64,000 nucleotides of DNA from Bombardia bombarda (Eukaryota; Ascomycota; Sordariomycetes; Sordariales; Lasiosphaeriaceae), in the NCBI GenBank assembly GCA_030512295.1, contig JAULSR010000001.1, forward strand, positions 1-64,000. The letters are read 5' to 3'. This document shows positions 36,686 to 46,765 of the stretch, in pieces; within the stretch, counting starts at the first letter, position 1; each line of letters opens with the position of its first letter. The translations under genes were made by a program, and so were the position numbers. Under the pieces are notes generated by a model. It worked only from the letters and a program-made list of their open reading frames with translations, did not search any database and was not told the origin of the DNA.

Positions 36686-38392
36686 TCAACTTTCAAGCTC
36701 CACAGCCTGTTTTGGGATCTTGAAACCACCTGGCACTTGTCGTGGAAACACGCCTCGTGGATCGACTCGCCTGCGTATCTCTCTCAATCGCTGCACGCTC
36801 TCGGGCCCATAGCTGGCAATGGGATCTTGCCATGGCGCCGCGTAGTTGAGATATCTGAAGGGGTCATATGCGTCTAGCGCGCGAGCGTCGCGCTCAATCG
36901 CCTCGAATAAGTCGCGCGCCGCCTGTTCCACCGCGTCATCATCACTCGCATCAGTCCACGAGGCCGACAACTGTGCAACGACGAGTGTTGCACCAGTCGA
37001 CCGACCCGCGAGTCCCAGCGCATTTGCTTGCGACTGTGGTCGCGCGTAGATGGCGGGCGGGAGCGGGTCAAGTGAGATGCTCCAGACCATGTCGGCCACC
37101 TGCTCGACTGCAGCAAGGCTGCGGTTGTAATTGATGTATGTGGCGTTGAGCATGGCAAGTGTTGATGCATGCGTTGTCACAACCGACAGTTGGCTGTGCG
37201 GGCAGGAAGACAGAATTCGTGGCAACGATTAGTAACGCATGGAAGCAGGAGGTCATCAGCCTCAGTGCACATACCGACGCCCATCTGGCGAGAATGCGCC
37301 CTGTTCTATCGAGATGTTGGTCATGCTGTCGAGGCGCATTGTGCTGAGCAAGGACGGGATGGCCATCAGAGGCGCAAAGACAGGTGGGTTCGCCTCGCCC
37401 ACTTTGGTGTATTCGATGCTGTTCACGACAGCCGTTCCCTGGCCAGATGCAAATCCGAAGCTGGTGATCAACGATGAGTACTCGTCGTAGCTGTTGGCCG
37501 CGCTGATGTCGACGAAAGCCTTCAGCTGGTCGTCGACGGTAGTGATGGAATAGTAGACGCTGCCTCCCCAAATGGGGCCCGCCTGTTCGAAGGTTTGCAT
37601 GACAACACGGGTCACGATGCCAAAGTTGTTGGACCCGCCCCGTAGTGCAAAGGCCAGGTCAGCATCCTGCTGGTTGCTGGCTTCCACAATGGCCCCATCA
37701 GCCAGAACAACCTGGTAGCTAGACACGGTGTCGCAAGAGAATCCAAAGCGAGGCGACGCGTACGAGATGCCGCCGCCCGTGACAAGTCCACCCACCCCGA
37801 CCTGTGCTGCTCGCCCACCAGCTACTCCCAGACCCAGCTGGTCGAGCTTGGAATATACCTCCCCCAAGTGGCACCCACGCCAATCGAGACCGTAGACTTG
37901 TCACTACTGACCTCAATGCGGCTCAGACGCCGCAGATCAATGGTTACGCCTCCTCTCACGTTGGCGGCCCCAGCGAAGCCAGCATGCCCGCCGGATCGAA
38001 CAGCAAAAAGGCAACCAGACCCCGTTTCATCTCTATGATCTAAATCGCCACCTTCTGCCTCCCAGCGCGCGGCCGCCGTGGAAGACAGAGACCGCACTGC
38101 CTTGGAGACGTCTTCGGTCGAAGCGGGTGAGACGATGCATCGCGGATAGACTTGGGACTCTTGCTGAGAAAAGTATGACGATAAAGAAGCATTGTACCCT
38201 GCGCTTCCAGGGAGGAATACCTTGTCTTCGCCCAAGAGGGAGAGTAATGCAAGACACTGGAGTATTGGTTGATTGCGTGTAATTGTATCAGCGGGCAGCT
38301 CGTTTACTTTGAGAAAGAATACTCACACAAACACCGCTGACACCAATGTTTCGTGTCTCCAGCCTACCAGCGGTCGTGGGCCAGTGATTCAT
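36686..38392 (-). pseudogene. FAD-binding (PCMH/BBE) oxidoreductase with single-base frameshift
   Basis: The exon from 38256 downwards reads as a secreted-type fungal FAD oxidase: CLALLSLLGEDKVFLPGSAGYN, then FAVRSGGHAGFAG with the flavin-binding His, and GGVTIDLRRLS. At about 37865 the frame shifts. GVGATWG in one frame must continue with EVYSKLDQLGLGVAGGR in another, and a run of five G where six are needed explains it. No GT-AG intron fits there. The second frame then runs through VGVGGLVTGGGISYASPRFG and FALRGGSNNFGIVT. A normal 81-bp intron (37194-37274) follows, and the last exon ends at 36686 with YLNYAAPW and a G-VFPRQVPGGFK end. A first exon ending at 38327 is possible, with ATG at 38392, but it gives no signal peptide. 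Restored length would be about 518 residues. Either a recent pseudogene or an assembly error in the G run. Confidence 0.75.
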
Positions 38393-38536
38393 CTTGATGT
38401 CAATGTTAATGGTGAATGAGAGAGGGGCCTCATCTGGTCCTCTCCATTTGCAATCGATGAGCTGACGGCTTGTGAGACAAGGGACTGGAGGTAGCGGGGT
38501 TGCTGCAGCAGCACATCCGGTGCCATCTCGCTGCAT
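38390..38536 (-). other. Possible GH95-like coding fragment fused upstream of the flavin oxidase
   Basis: In the frame that would splice onto the oxidase, the minus strand reads KWRGPDEAPLSFTINIDIK followed by MNHWP. This resembles the N-I-N-x-Q-M-N-Y-W-P box of GH95 alpha-L-fucosidases, including a Trp about 13 residues before it. Nothing else of GH95 is seen on either side, so it would be a small remnant. It may equally be chance. Confidence 0.3.
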
Positions 38537-38891
38537 TTGCCACTGTCTTGGTTCCCAGACACTCTATCCACTGACAGCAGCCGCCTGTCACCTGTCATGA
38601 CAGCTATCGCATAATGATGCGGTTGAGTCAAAAAGAAGTACATACATGCTACATGCCCCGATAGATTTGTCATCAATACAGCACGGGTTAGGTTGATCAT
38701 CACGGTCATCAAAACATCACTTGCTTTTGCGCTTGATACCCCTTCAATGCAGTCGTTGCACAAATGCAAACGCTATTCATCATATCCCACAAAATTCCAA
38801 ACCAGCTTCTGTGTATCAGAACCGAAACTCCAATACACCAAGAACTCTCTGTCGAGATTAAGACTGCTATCTAATAAGAAACAATAAACAT

Positions 38892-41109
38892 TCATCTTAT
38901 AGGCGATATGTTGAGCAATCTCATACCGTTTTCCAGTACCTGCCGAACGCTTTGATATAGCGCCAGGTGGGCGTTGTACTGGTTGTCGATCTTCGCCCTT
39001 AAAGCAGGTGATGAACCTCGTTCCTCATGGGCAATGTGTTCACCATCATCCTCGTCGAGACAATAAGTGAGCTCCTCGACGACGGCGAATAAATAAGAAA
39101 GGAGAGTGCTCGGCTCAAGCGTCCCATACGCCTCGTTAGCCACACTAGGGAATCTTGCCATGAGACGAAGAAGCTCGATCCACGGCGCCTCCCACAGTGA
39201 AGAATAGTCGGTATTGCCGCTTTCATGGTTATGTATTCGCTCTCCGGTTGTAGAGGCTTCTTCTGGGACCAAAGATGGCAAGGAGGATGCCGACCTTTGC
39301 TTCTTTCCAGAATCAAGACCGCTGATGGTCTCGCACAGCCTTGAATACACCAGCTGCAGCGACGGCCCAGTTTCGCCCTCGGTTGCGGTCAATAGTTCCA
39401 CATCCAGGCCAATAGTATGTGTTTTGTTCTTGATATTGAGCTCCTGTACGACCAAAGAGTTGGTCCCCATGGCTTTGGCCTTGCTCCTTATCATAGCAGT
39501 GGCCGAGGTGCGCCACTTAGGGAAAGGGAATTTGTCCGGACAGAGGTTGGTGGCCATCACGGTGTATTCCTCACATTTGTCTAGGATATCGCCCAGTTGG
39601 TGTGCGCTCTCGTGCCACTGCGGTGGCCCTCGCGTGAAGCTGAGATGCTGCATTTTCTGTGCAATATCGCCATGGCCCAGAAGCTCGATGGTACGGAAGA
39701 CTTGGCGAAAGTGCAGCTCTTGCTCGCCAACTATGTATATCATCTTGTCAAAGCTATAGTCCTCGACGCGGTCGAGGACCGAGGACACGTCGCGGAGGAA
39801 ATAAGTCGTGGCGCCATCCTTGGACCGTAGCATGGCCGTGCCAAGTCGGCTGCTGGTGGATGATGTGTCGTGCTTGCTGAAGTCGATGATGGAACAGCCG
39901 TCTTTGTTCTCTGACAGACCAAGCTCACGTAGGGCGACCTCAACATTGAAGATGGCTTCCGGGTTGCGGCACACCAGCGACTCGCCAGAGTAGTCGTCGA
40001 AGCGCAGGTTGAGCCGTCGGTAAGTGTTGATGTAGTAGGTGGTGCTGATATCACGCAGCTTTTCCCACAGCTCAACTGCTTCCGGGTCACCGTCCTCCAG
40101 CTTCTTGAGCGTGGCATCCCGCTCGGCGAGAATAGTGACTGTCTCCTCCTCTGACTCGCTCGGCACACTCGCTGCTAGTAATGGTTTGAGGTCTTCTTCC
40201 ATCCTTGTATATAACCTGTGTATATAGGCGAATGGGTCTCTGGACCGCTTGAGCTCGTCGTCGGAGCCATACCGCATCCATCCTAGTCCAAGAAGGCCAA
40301 TGTGTGTACCCCAATCGCCCAGATAGTTTGTCCTAACAACATGCCAGCCCATGGCCTCGTATATATTGGAGACGAATGCACCGAGTATTGTGCTCCTCAA
40401 ATGGTCGGTGCGGAAGATCTGGCCAAGATTTGGCGAGGAAAACTCAATGAGCGCCTTCTTTTGTGGTGCTGACGCGATGAATCCATGACGCATCCCAAAA
40501 GGGCAGCCATAATCATCCTTGCGGTCGCTGATATATGGAAGCAGTAGTCGCGGCAATGTCTTGGGGGAGAGGACAAAGCGGACGTGAATGCCGTCTTTGA
40601 AGGGTTGGAGGAATAAGGGGTGTGGGGCTGGAAACTATACAATCAAGGATATGGGTCAGCAATGTAGGTACTCAGCGTGGTGATGGCTTGAATCAAGTAT
40701 TAAGGGAGCAAATCTTTGACCAGAGGGAAAGGACCCCTAAATTGTGGAGACAAATTTGAGGAAAAAGGGGGTGGGTAAACAGTGGCAAAGAGAGACTAGA
40801 ACTAGAGTGCACACAAACCTTGCTGACCAACTCGGTTGCCAGCTCCTGGGGTGGTGTGCCGCTGGGCAGCTTCAGTCTCGGCAACACTATATCCAAATCG
40901 CTGTTCCCCGCCGCAGTAGATGGCTGCTGGATGGCATCATAGGCCTGTTGTGGGTTGCATCCCATGGCCTTGTGGAGTGCATCGGCCAGGTAGGCATGGT
41001 AGATGTCGATGGGCCGGTTGAGAATGTCGGCTGAGGGAAAGTCAGGTATGGCCTCGAGCTCCAGCTCCTGCAGCAGCGCCGTCAGCCCGGCAATGGATCG
41101 GGTTGCCAT
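38892..41109 (-). CDS. Arginyl-tRNA synthetase-like protein with degraded catalytic motifs
   Basis: Exons 40819-41109 and 38892-40634 (184-bp intron, long for this window) give 677 residues, the length of a full fungal ArgRS. An N-terminal Arg_S_N-like domain (residues 1-110, with IYHAYLADALHKAMG) is followed by a class I catalytic domain and a C-terminal DALR-type helical domain ending LYQSVRQVLENGMRLLNISPIR. Much is conserved: NYLGDWGTHIGLLG, DDYSGES, FDKMIYIVGEQELHF and EGETGPSLQL. The usual H-A-G-H-L-R-S-T signature reads RTDHLRST. The SSPNIAK lysine before it is replaced (SSPNLGQ), and the KMSKS-equivalent loop is GPPQWHESAHQ. These residues bind ATP in ArgRS, so normal arginine activation is doubtful. 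The frame is intact, which argues against simple decay. It is probably a paralogue with a new role rather than the housekeeping or mitochondrial enzyme. Confidence 0.85.
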
Positions 41110-42763
41110 GGTGGAGTAGAGTAGTGGTGGTGGTGGTGGTGGTGATTGGCAATGGCAGGTATAGTAGTGGTCACTGAGATCAATGGTAACCAATGTGGAA
41201 GCCACTAACGACACAGATTGAGAGAGGAATGTGTGCCAACAGGACCAGGGAAGAAAAAGTCCGAGCCAGAGCAAGGAACGGAGGGTGGATGCAGTAGGGC
41301 AGGCACAGCGTTTTTGCTTCACCCGTCGCCCTGCTCAACAGGCCTGCTTCTGGGTGGATATTGTCCGATTACCTCAGCCATGCATTTAGTAGGTCTAGCT
41401 GGGGTTGTAGCACATCCATATCTGCATGCTAATGTAAGTGGAGGTAACCCGCCTCACCAAACAAATGGCTGCAGTGAATGCAGCCACAGCCAGGCAGCTC
41501 CGCATGGCCAGGCCTGGTTGGGCCCCGGTTGGGCACCGACAAGAGGCCGCGTCCTGGCCGCATCGTCGTCGCAGTCTATGAATTTCCTGATGGGCGCTGT
41601 TTTTCATGTCATGATGCAAAATATCAGTCTAGGTCTGGCGACGCAGACCTCTACATGTGTTTGACAACGTGCTACTGTCGTGTTTCTAAATGGAGCGTCC
41701 CACTGACTGAGCGCATGTCCCATTCTATTAAAAGGATTGCCGACAAACGAATTCTTGTGTTCGTGCTTCTCTGTCAATTCATCACGCTCCCAGTCATACG
41801 ACTGATGTTGTGTTGAAGTGCCACCTACATGTCCCTAGCCGGGCACGTACACTACCCAGGTAGGTAACTAGGTATGCGGTTTCGATTGCATAGTACGAGT
41901 AAAGATTGATGAACAAATGACTTACCAATTCAACTATATGAGCCTGTCACTGTCTTGATGATACTACAGGACATGGTTTTGTCATCATTCACTGGTGAAT
42001 GCAGTCAAGTCGTTGACACTCCCGAGAGCGAAAGCATTGAGTCGCCAGTCTATCTTTATACAGCCAATTCGTATTTCTAATGGAAGTCAAGGGCGTCTGA
42101 ACCACCATTTCCTCGTCGTGTCATTTATCCGGATATGGATCAACGAAAGGCAACCGTCATACAGTGCTCCTTTGCCCTCAACGATGGATCACAACACACC
42201 CCAGGTAGAGGAATTGCAAAAGCAATCTACATTCAACAACAAACAAAGGACCAAAAGAGAGTAAAGTTAGAAAACAGTGCATTTGTCCATCCTTAATCGA
42301 TATTGATCAAGTATGCAACCTAGCACATGAAGGGTATTTCGGGAGCTTAGAGTCTTACATCTAAAATCACGGTAGCCGAAGATGGTAGGTTACCTAAGCA
42401 ATGTAATGCGTATGGTCACGTAGCTTCAACGTCCACAGTAAATACATACGCATCAGTAAATACATACACATCTAAGTACCAGGTAGGTAGGTGGCTATAT
42501 AGCCCTAACGCCGCACGACCTCCAGTTCTGGCAAAACATGGCTTGGTCTGTCACAGCCGGTAAATCACTTCCCGTTCCGTGAACAACCTGAATTTGGGAT
42601 AAAGGGGCCTATAGCCTATAGCGTCGGTATAGTTTGCGTTGTCTTGTTGTGTTTATATATCTCCTGGTCGACCATGAACCTCGAGTCTGGGATTTTGTGA
42701 TTGTAAGTCTCGCCTGCTCATCTATCAAAGGTAGCCAAATTTGGTTAGAAACTGGGTGCGAGT
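41110..42763. other. Intergenic; TGG microsatellite in leader of ArgRS-like gene
   Basis: A (TGG)n run lies at about 41125-41144, 15 bp upstream of the ArgRS-like start. The rest of the 1.65 kb shared upstream region of the two divergent genes holds ACCTAGGTA-type palindromic words (about 41860-41875) and the 18-bp tandem at 42436-42471. No gene is recognised. Confidence 0.5.
42436..42471 (+). repeat. 18-bp tandem duplication
   Basis: CAGTAAATACATACGCAT is followed directly by CAGTAAATACATACACAT, one mismatch in 18. It lies about 300 bp upstream of the secreted protein gene at 42764. Confidence 0.85.
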
Positions 42764-43597
42764 ATGAAAACTTCAAACTTCATGTCCGCCCTGGCGGCAC
42801 CTGCGCTTGCGTTTGCAAATGAAACCTGCGATCGACCAGCACTCATTGAGGCGACGAGCCGCTATTTTGCCGCCCAAAGTCTCGGCCAGATTCAGTACTT
42901 CAAAACTCTCAGCACCAATGCCACCTACACCGAGAACGGTGTAGCCACGGACATCAAAACAGGCATCCTCTCTCAACCACTCAAGATCGACTTCACCCGC
43001 AGCATCCATGACACGACAACCTGCTCAACATTTACCGAACTCATCATCACCGACCCAAAACACCCGTACGTGATCGGAACCCAGTTATCCTTTGTCAACG
43101 GGACGACCATCGTCAAGATCGAAACACTGGTGTCTGATGCAGGCGACTGGCTGTTCAATGCGCAGCACACGCTGCATTACGCACTACTGGAGAACTGGGA
43201 GCCCATTGTGCTGGAGAAGCAAAACACTAGACAGGCAATCCAGGCTGCGGCAGACTCTTATTTGGATCTGTTCAAGAAGGGAAACGGTAGTGTTGCCGTG
43301 CCGTGGCATGAAAATTGCCGGCGGTTGGAAGGCGGCCTCTACACTGCGCCTGGGGATACCTGCAACGATGGGGTGCCGAGTGGGGTTGACTTGGTCAACC
43401 GCCGCTACGTAATTGACGAGACATTGGGAGTTGTGGATGTGTTTTTGACTTTTGGGGCCGGGGGGCTGCCAGATAGCCACGAGTTTCGGATTGAGGATGG
43501 CAAGATCAGATATGTGCATACCATCACGGTCTGTTCAGAGGCAAACTGTGGATTCGGCGATCTGCCATCAATACTTGGCGAAGATATAGGCTTTTAA
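42764..43597 (+). CDS. Secreted DUF8021-like protein
   Basis: Single exon, 277 residues. The signal peptide is MKTSNFMSALAAPALAFA and the mature protein starts NETCD. The body resembles the fungal DUF8021 type, an NTF2-like secreted domain of unknown function. It starts CDRPALIEATSRYFAAQSLG, has TYTENGVATDIKTGIL, and ends with HEFRIEDGKIRYVHTITVC. Cysteines are few and evenly placed, fitting disulfides. No catalytic motif is known for the family. The 3' end faces that of another small secreted protein gene 179 bp away. Confidence 0.75.
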   Translation: MKTSNFMSALAAPALAFANETCDRPALIEATSRYFAAQSLGQIQYFKTLSTNATYTENGVATDIKTGILSQPLKIDFTRSIHDTTTCSTFTELIITDPKHPYVIGTQLSFVNGTTIVKIETLVSDAGDWLFNAQHTLHYALLENWEPIVLEKQNTRQAIQAAADSYLDLFKKGNGSVAVPWHENCRRLEGGLYTAPGDTCNDGVPSGVDLVNRRYVIDETLGVVDVFLTFGAGGLPDSHEFRIEDGKIRYVHTITVCSEANCGFGDLPSILGEDIGF

Positions 43598-43776
43598 GGG
43601 AAAAGGTTCGATATTGGGAGGCTTCAAGTAACATCAACAATCGTCAAGATGGAGCGAGAAAGTAGTAGGAGAAGTACAATAAGAGACATGAGCTTCAATT
43701 CCGTTAAACTGCAATCGACAGATAAAGGATTGTCCTTGTCACGATCAAAATATCCCTGACAAACTACTAAAGCCCA

Positions 43777-44384
43777 TTAAACCTCATCCTCAGACCCCTC
43801 GTCATCAACAACAGGAGGTTCTGGGATAGGGGTCACAATTTCCCCATTAGCGACCACGTTTTCTTCAATTGGCCCGGTACACGCCATGTTGTCTTCAACT
43901 ACTTCTGGGCAAAGCAGATGGAGATCCGCGTTGCCAATCACAAATGAAGTACTGAAGCCAGTCTAGGTCAGCAAGTCACTTGGTAGCCTCCCAGTTCCAA
44001 GGCATGCACGTACAGCTCTGGTTCGAAGGGGATGGTATCCCTGCATGTCCACGTCTTGTTGAACGTGACAAAGGCGTAATCCATGTTGATCCAGAACACA
44101 ATTCTCAGTGTATCGTCGAGCGGTGTGCCGGCAACTTGGCATAGGGTATTGAACTCAAGAGCACAGGACAGCGATTCAGCCTGGTGGGTGAGCGAGTTGG
44201 TGATTTTGAACGAAGTCGTGCCCGGCGTGTATGTGTCGCTGCTGTAGGTGACGTTGACAGAGCTCACAGCCCAGCTAGGCACCGCACACTTGTCACTTGA
44301 AAGCTCTGTTGGTCTGGCAAAACATGACGAGATGAGCATTGCGGCCAGGGCAGTCAACAGCGATTGCCATGTTATTTTGGGCAT
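43777..44384 (-). CDS. Small secreted protein (AA1-like type), function unknown
   Basis: Exons 44014-44384 and 43777-43951 (62-bp intron) give 181 residues. ATG at 44384 is chosen because it starts a good signal peptide (MPKITWQSLLTALAAMLISS, cleavage near CFA-RP); an earlier in-frame Met gives a poor one. The mature part has Cys pairs (SDKCAVPSW, SLSCALEFNTLC, WTCRDT, LHLLCPE). The pattern resembles fungal AA1-like or Alt a 1-type small secreted beta proteins, but the match is weak. The tail is acidic and Pro-rich, unlike a compact effector end. Convergent with the DUF8021-like gene. Confidence 0.65.
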
Positions 44385-44898
44385 AATTCCACACTTGTTT
44401 CGGGGAATGTGAAAGCAATGTAAATGAAATGAGGGGTCTGCAAAGTCGTTGCAAACATGGGTTTGGTGGACAAAAAGGTGGTGGATTAGAACTTGTAGAT
44501 ATATTCGTATGAGTACTTTCTGCTTCAAGTTCGTGAAGTAGGACTGAGCCCATCGATGGATTAGCCCCGCAGCATATAGTGGCTGTTTAACGGTAGATGA
44601 TGTATAGAATTGACCGGGTAGGTGGTCATTGGGCTTAGATTAATCAGATTACACAGTACGTCTTTATCCGGGCGCTCCCAGGCAGGAACCACATGTGGTC
44701 GAGATAACAGCACATATGAAGGTGCATGACGAAGATGCATAGAATCTGATGGTTTGATTGCGTTGGTGGTCTAGACCTGAGAGACACAATCACTGTCTAT
44801 GAGTATCACCCACCATGAGCAGATAAGTAGATGAGGATACAGTCTAAATGAAAAAAAAAAAAGTTGTGAACAGTACAAATGTAAAAAGCAAATGAGAA
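44385..44898. other. Intergenic, nothing recognised
   Basis: Upstream region of the small secreted protein gene; contains an A12 run near 44849-44860. No gene seen. Confidence 0.4.
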
Positions 44899-44988
44899 TG
44901 CGGTTTATGTAGATCGAACACATGACCTTCAGATTAAGGAGTGAAGTGTGGCTTCAGTCTGACGCTCTCCCAACTGAGCTAAACCCGC
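44899..44988 (-). tRNA. tRNA-Phe(GAA) with 17-nt intron
   Basis: On the minus strand the acceptor stem GCGGGTT pairs with AACCGC-type 3' sequence, with discriminator A. The D-arm is AGCTCAGTTGGGAGAGC. The anticodon loop CTGAAG is interrupted after position 37 by about 17 nt (CCACACTTCACTCCTTA). The 3' half ATCTGA then restores the stem. The T-loop is TTCGATC. Removal of the intron leaves 73 nt. Confidence 0.92.
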
Positions 44989-45188
44989 TTCAGTTATATG
45001 AGATTTGATTGGCTACAACTTTCAGAAGATGGCTGAAGGCTCGAACACTGCGTATCCACTGTTTACCTAACCAAGGGTTATCAATATTTAGATTTTTTGT
45101 TTGTGCCTCAAGAATTTTGATCTTCCACCATGATTTTGCTCGTTGTAAATATCATTATTGCTATAACTTCGTTTCATCGTTGGCCCAC

Positions 45189-46313
45189 TCAATCTCCGTC
45201 TTGGTCTTTGGGGAATGAACCCAGCTGTCGCGCTATGTCAAACACGATATCCAAATCCTTATCGTGCTGATTCTCCGGCACGTAGGCCCACTCGCCCCTC
45301 TCGTCTATCCAGCTCCGATTTGGCATGAAAGCCTCGAGCATGTAGTAGTTGTCCCTGATAAAAGGAATGTCCACAGTGGCGGGGCCCTTTTTCTCCAAAA
45401 ACGCACCTATACCCGGTCTGACATCGTCGTCTAACGTCATGAGAAACCGCGGTCTTCTATTGGATGGATTCTGGCTGTGACGCAAGATGGACCGCATGGT
45501 CGAGTCCAGATGAGCTTCGAGTATTCTTGTGTACCACAACATGCTGCTCATGCTTTTCAAAACCACCTCGGCGTGCAGAGCCACCAGATCCGCGTTCCAC
45601 TGTGGCGTGCTCCCACGGGCAATCACGGGTATCGGTTCCCCCTTGTCCAGATGGTCCTGCCAGTGGGCAAAGTCGACGGCGACGCAAAGACAGCTCCATC
45701 TGAAGTTGCACGAGAGACAGGAGCACGTGACGTCAATGTCGGGCGCTGGAATGTGTTGAAATGGCCTTTTTCTGTTTGTGGCATAGATAGCCCGACGATT
45801 CGGTACTAACAGTGTGGCGCGGGCTAAAGAGTCCAGGTTCTCAAGCAGGTGAGGCCGGCAGAAGCATTTGGCGAGGCAGGCGTAGCGGAGGCGGATGACC
45901 TGCGAAGCGAGGTAGTCCTCCTCTTGTCGGATGAAGAGGCGCAGCTGGCGGCAAACGCGTAAAAGGATAAAGAGCTCACGCGGGCGTAGGAGAGTCAAAA
46001 TGGACATGAGTATTTCGTAGGGCAGGTCCAAGATGCCGCGTGGTTGCCAGTCAACAACAGCGCGGTGCTTGGTCTTGATCTTTTTGGTTGCCTGCCTTTT
46101 GGCTAGTCGCTCTGTGCGCTTGGAATGGACGATGAGGGCGGGCATGGGTGCAACGGGCACATCAGTAAATGTTGCGTCAGCTGAGTCCTGGTTGCTGCTC
46201 TTGTGTTGGCCTGTCCCAAAGTCGGTCATGCCGTCTGACTCTGACTGGTGAGGGTGAGCATTCCGACGGCTGGCTCGTGGCGTCGCGGGTGGTTGAGTAT
46301 GTGTCATCGGCAT
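45189..46313 (-). CDS. F-box protein
   Basis: Single exon of 374 residues. The N-terminus is polar with a basic cluster (TERLAKRQATKKIKTKHR) that could be a nuclear signal. An F-box follows at about residues 93-130, LDLPYEILMSILTLLRPREL then FILLRVCRQLRLFI, the motif that binds Skp1 in SCF ubiquitin ligases. The middle holds a Cys cluster (CSCLSCNFRWSCLC). The C-terminal part, with a predicted substrate-binding role, has no WD or LRR repeats. Such F-box proteins are numerous in this group and their substrates are unknown. Confidence 0.8.
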   Translation of the reverse strand: MPMTHTQPPATPRASRRNAHPHQSESDGMTDFGTGQHKSSNQDSADATFTDVPVAPMPALIVHSKRTERLAKRQATKKIKTKHRAVVDWQPRGILDLPYEILMSILTLLRPRELFILLRVCRQLRLFIRQEEDYLASQVIRLRYACLAKCFCRPHLLENLDSLARATLLVPNRRAIYATNRKRPFQHIPAPDIDVTCSCLSCNFRWSCLCVAVDFAHWQDHLDKGEPIPVIARGSTPQWNADLVALHAEVVLKSMSSMLWYTRILEAHLDSTMRSILRHSQNPSNRRPRFLMTLDDDVRPGIGAFLEKKGPATVDIPFIRDNYYMLEAFMPNRSWIDERGEWAYVPENQHDKDLDIVFDIARQLGSFPKDQDGD

Positions 46314-46503
46314 TGTGTTGAGCTCGAAAAAAATAGTGAAGAGGAGAGAAAAGTTGGCATTCTAAAAGTACAGAATCTGAATCGGCCACAACTTGAACCT
46401 AGCGATTGACGTTGGCATTTAGAGCTTGATTTCGTCGTCGGGTCATGGAAACTTTGGAAAGTGTCACGGTCATTTGAGTCGCTTCGCGGCTTCCATGAAG
46501 CTT

Positions 46504-46590
46504 GGCAGCTGGCAGCTGGCAGCTGGCAGCTGGCAGTTAGCAGGTTGCAGGTTGCAGGTGGCAGTTGGCAGGTGGCAGTTGGCAGGCAGC
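46504..46590 (+). repeat. Heptamer minisatellite GGCAGCT
   Basis: Four perfect GGCAGCT units are followed by degenerate units (GGCAGTT, GGCAGGT and similar) with a 14-bp higher-order period GGCAGTTGGCAGGT. It lies between the 5' end of the F-box gene and the 3' end of the alpha-glucosidase gene. A related array, inverted, lies at 53156-53206 on the far side of the MAL-type unit. Confidence 0.9.
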
Positions 46591-46765
46591 TCAATGGAAG
46601 TGGGGGCAGTTACGGGCCGTTGCAGCTTTGACACGAAACATTATTCCAGGGTTAGGGCATTGCAGCGTTGGCAGCTTTCGAGTTTTGATTTGTTCCATTA
46701 TTATGATATCCGCAGTGTTTTTCCTCAAATACTAAAACCGCCATGCCGTTCGAGGCTTCTAAGGT

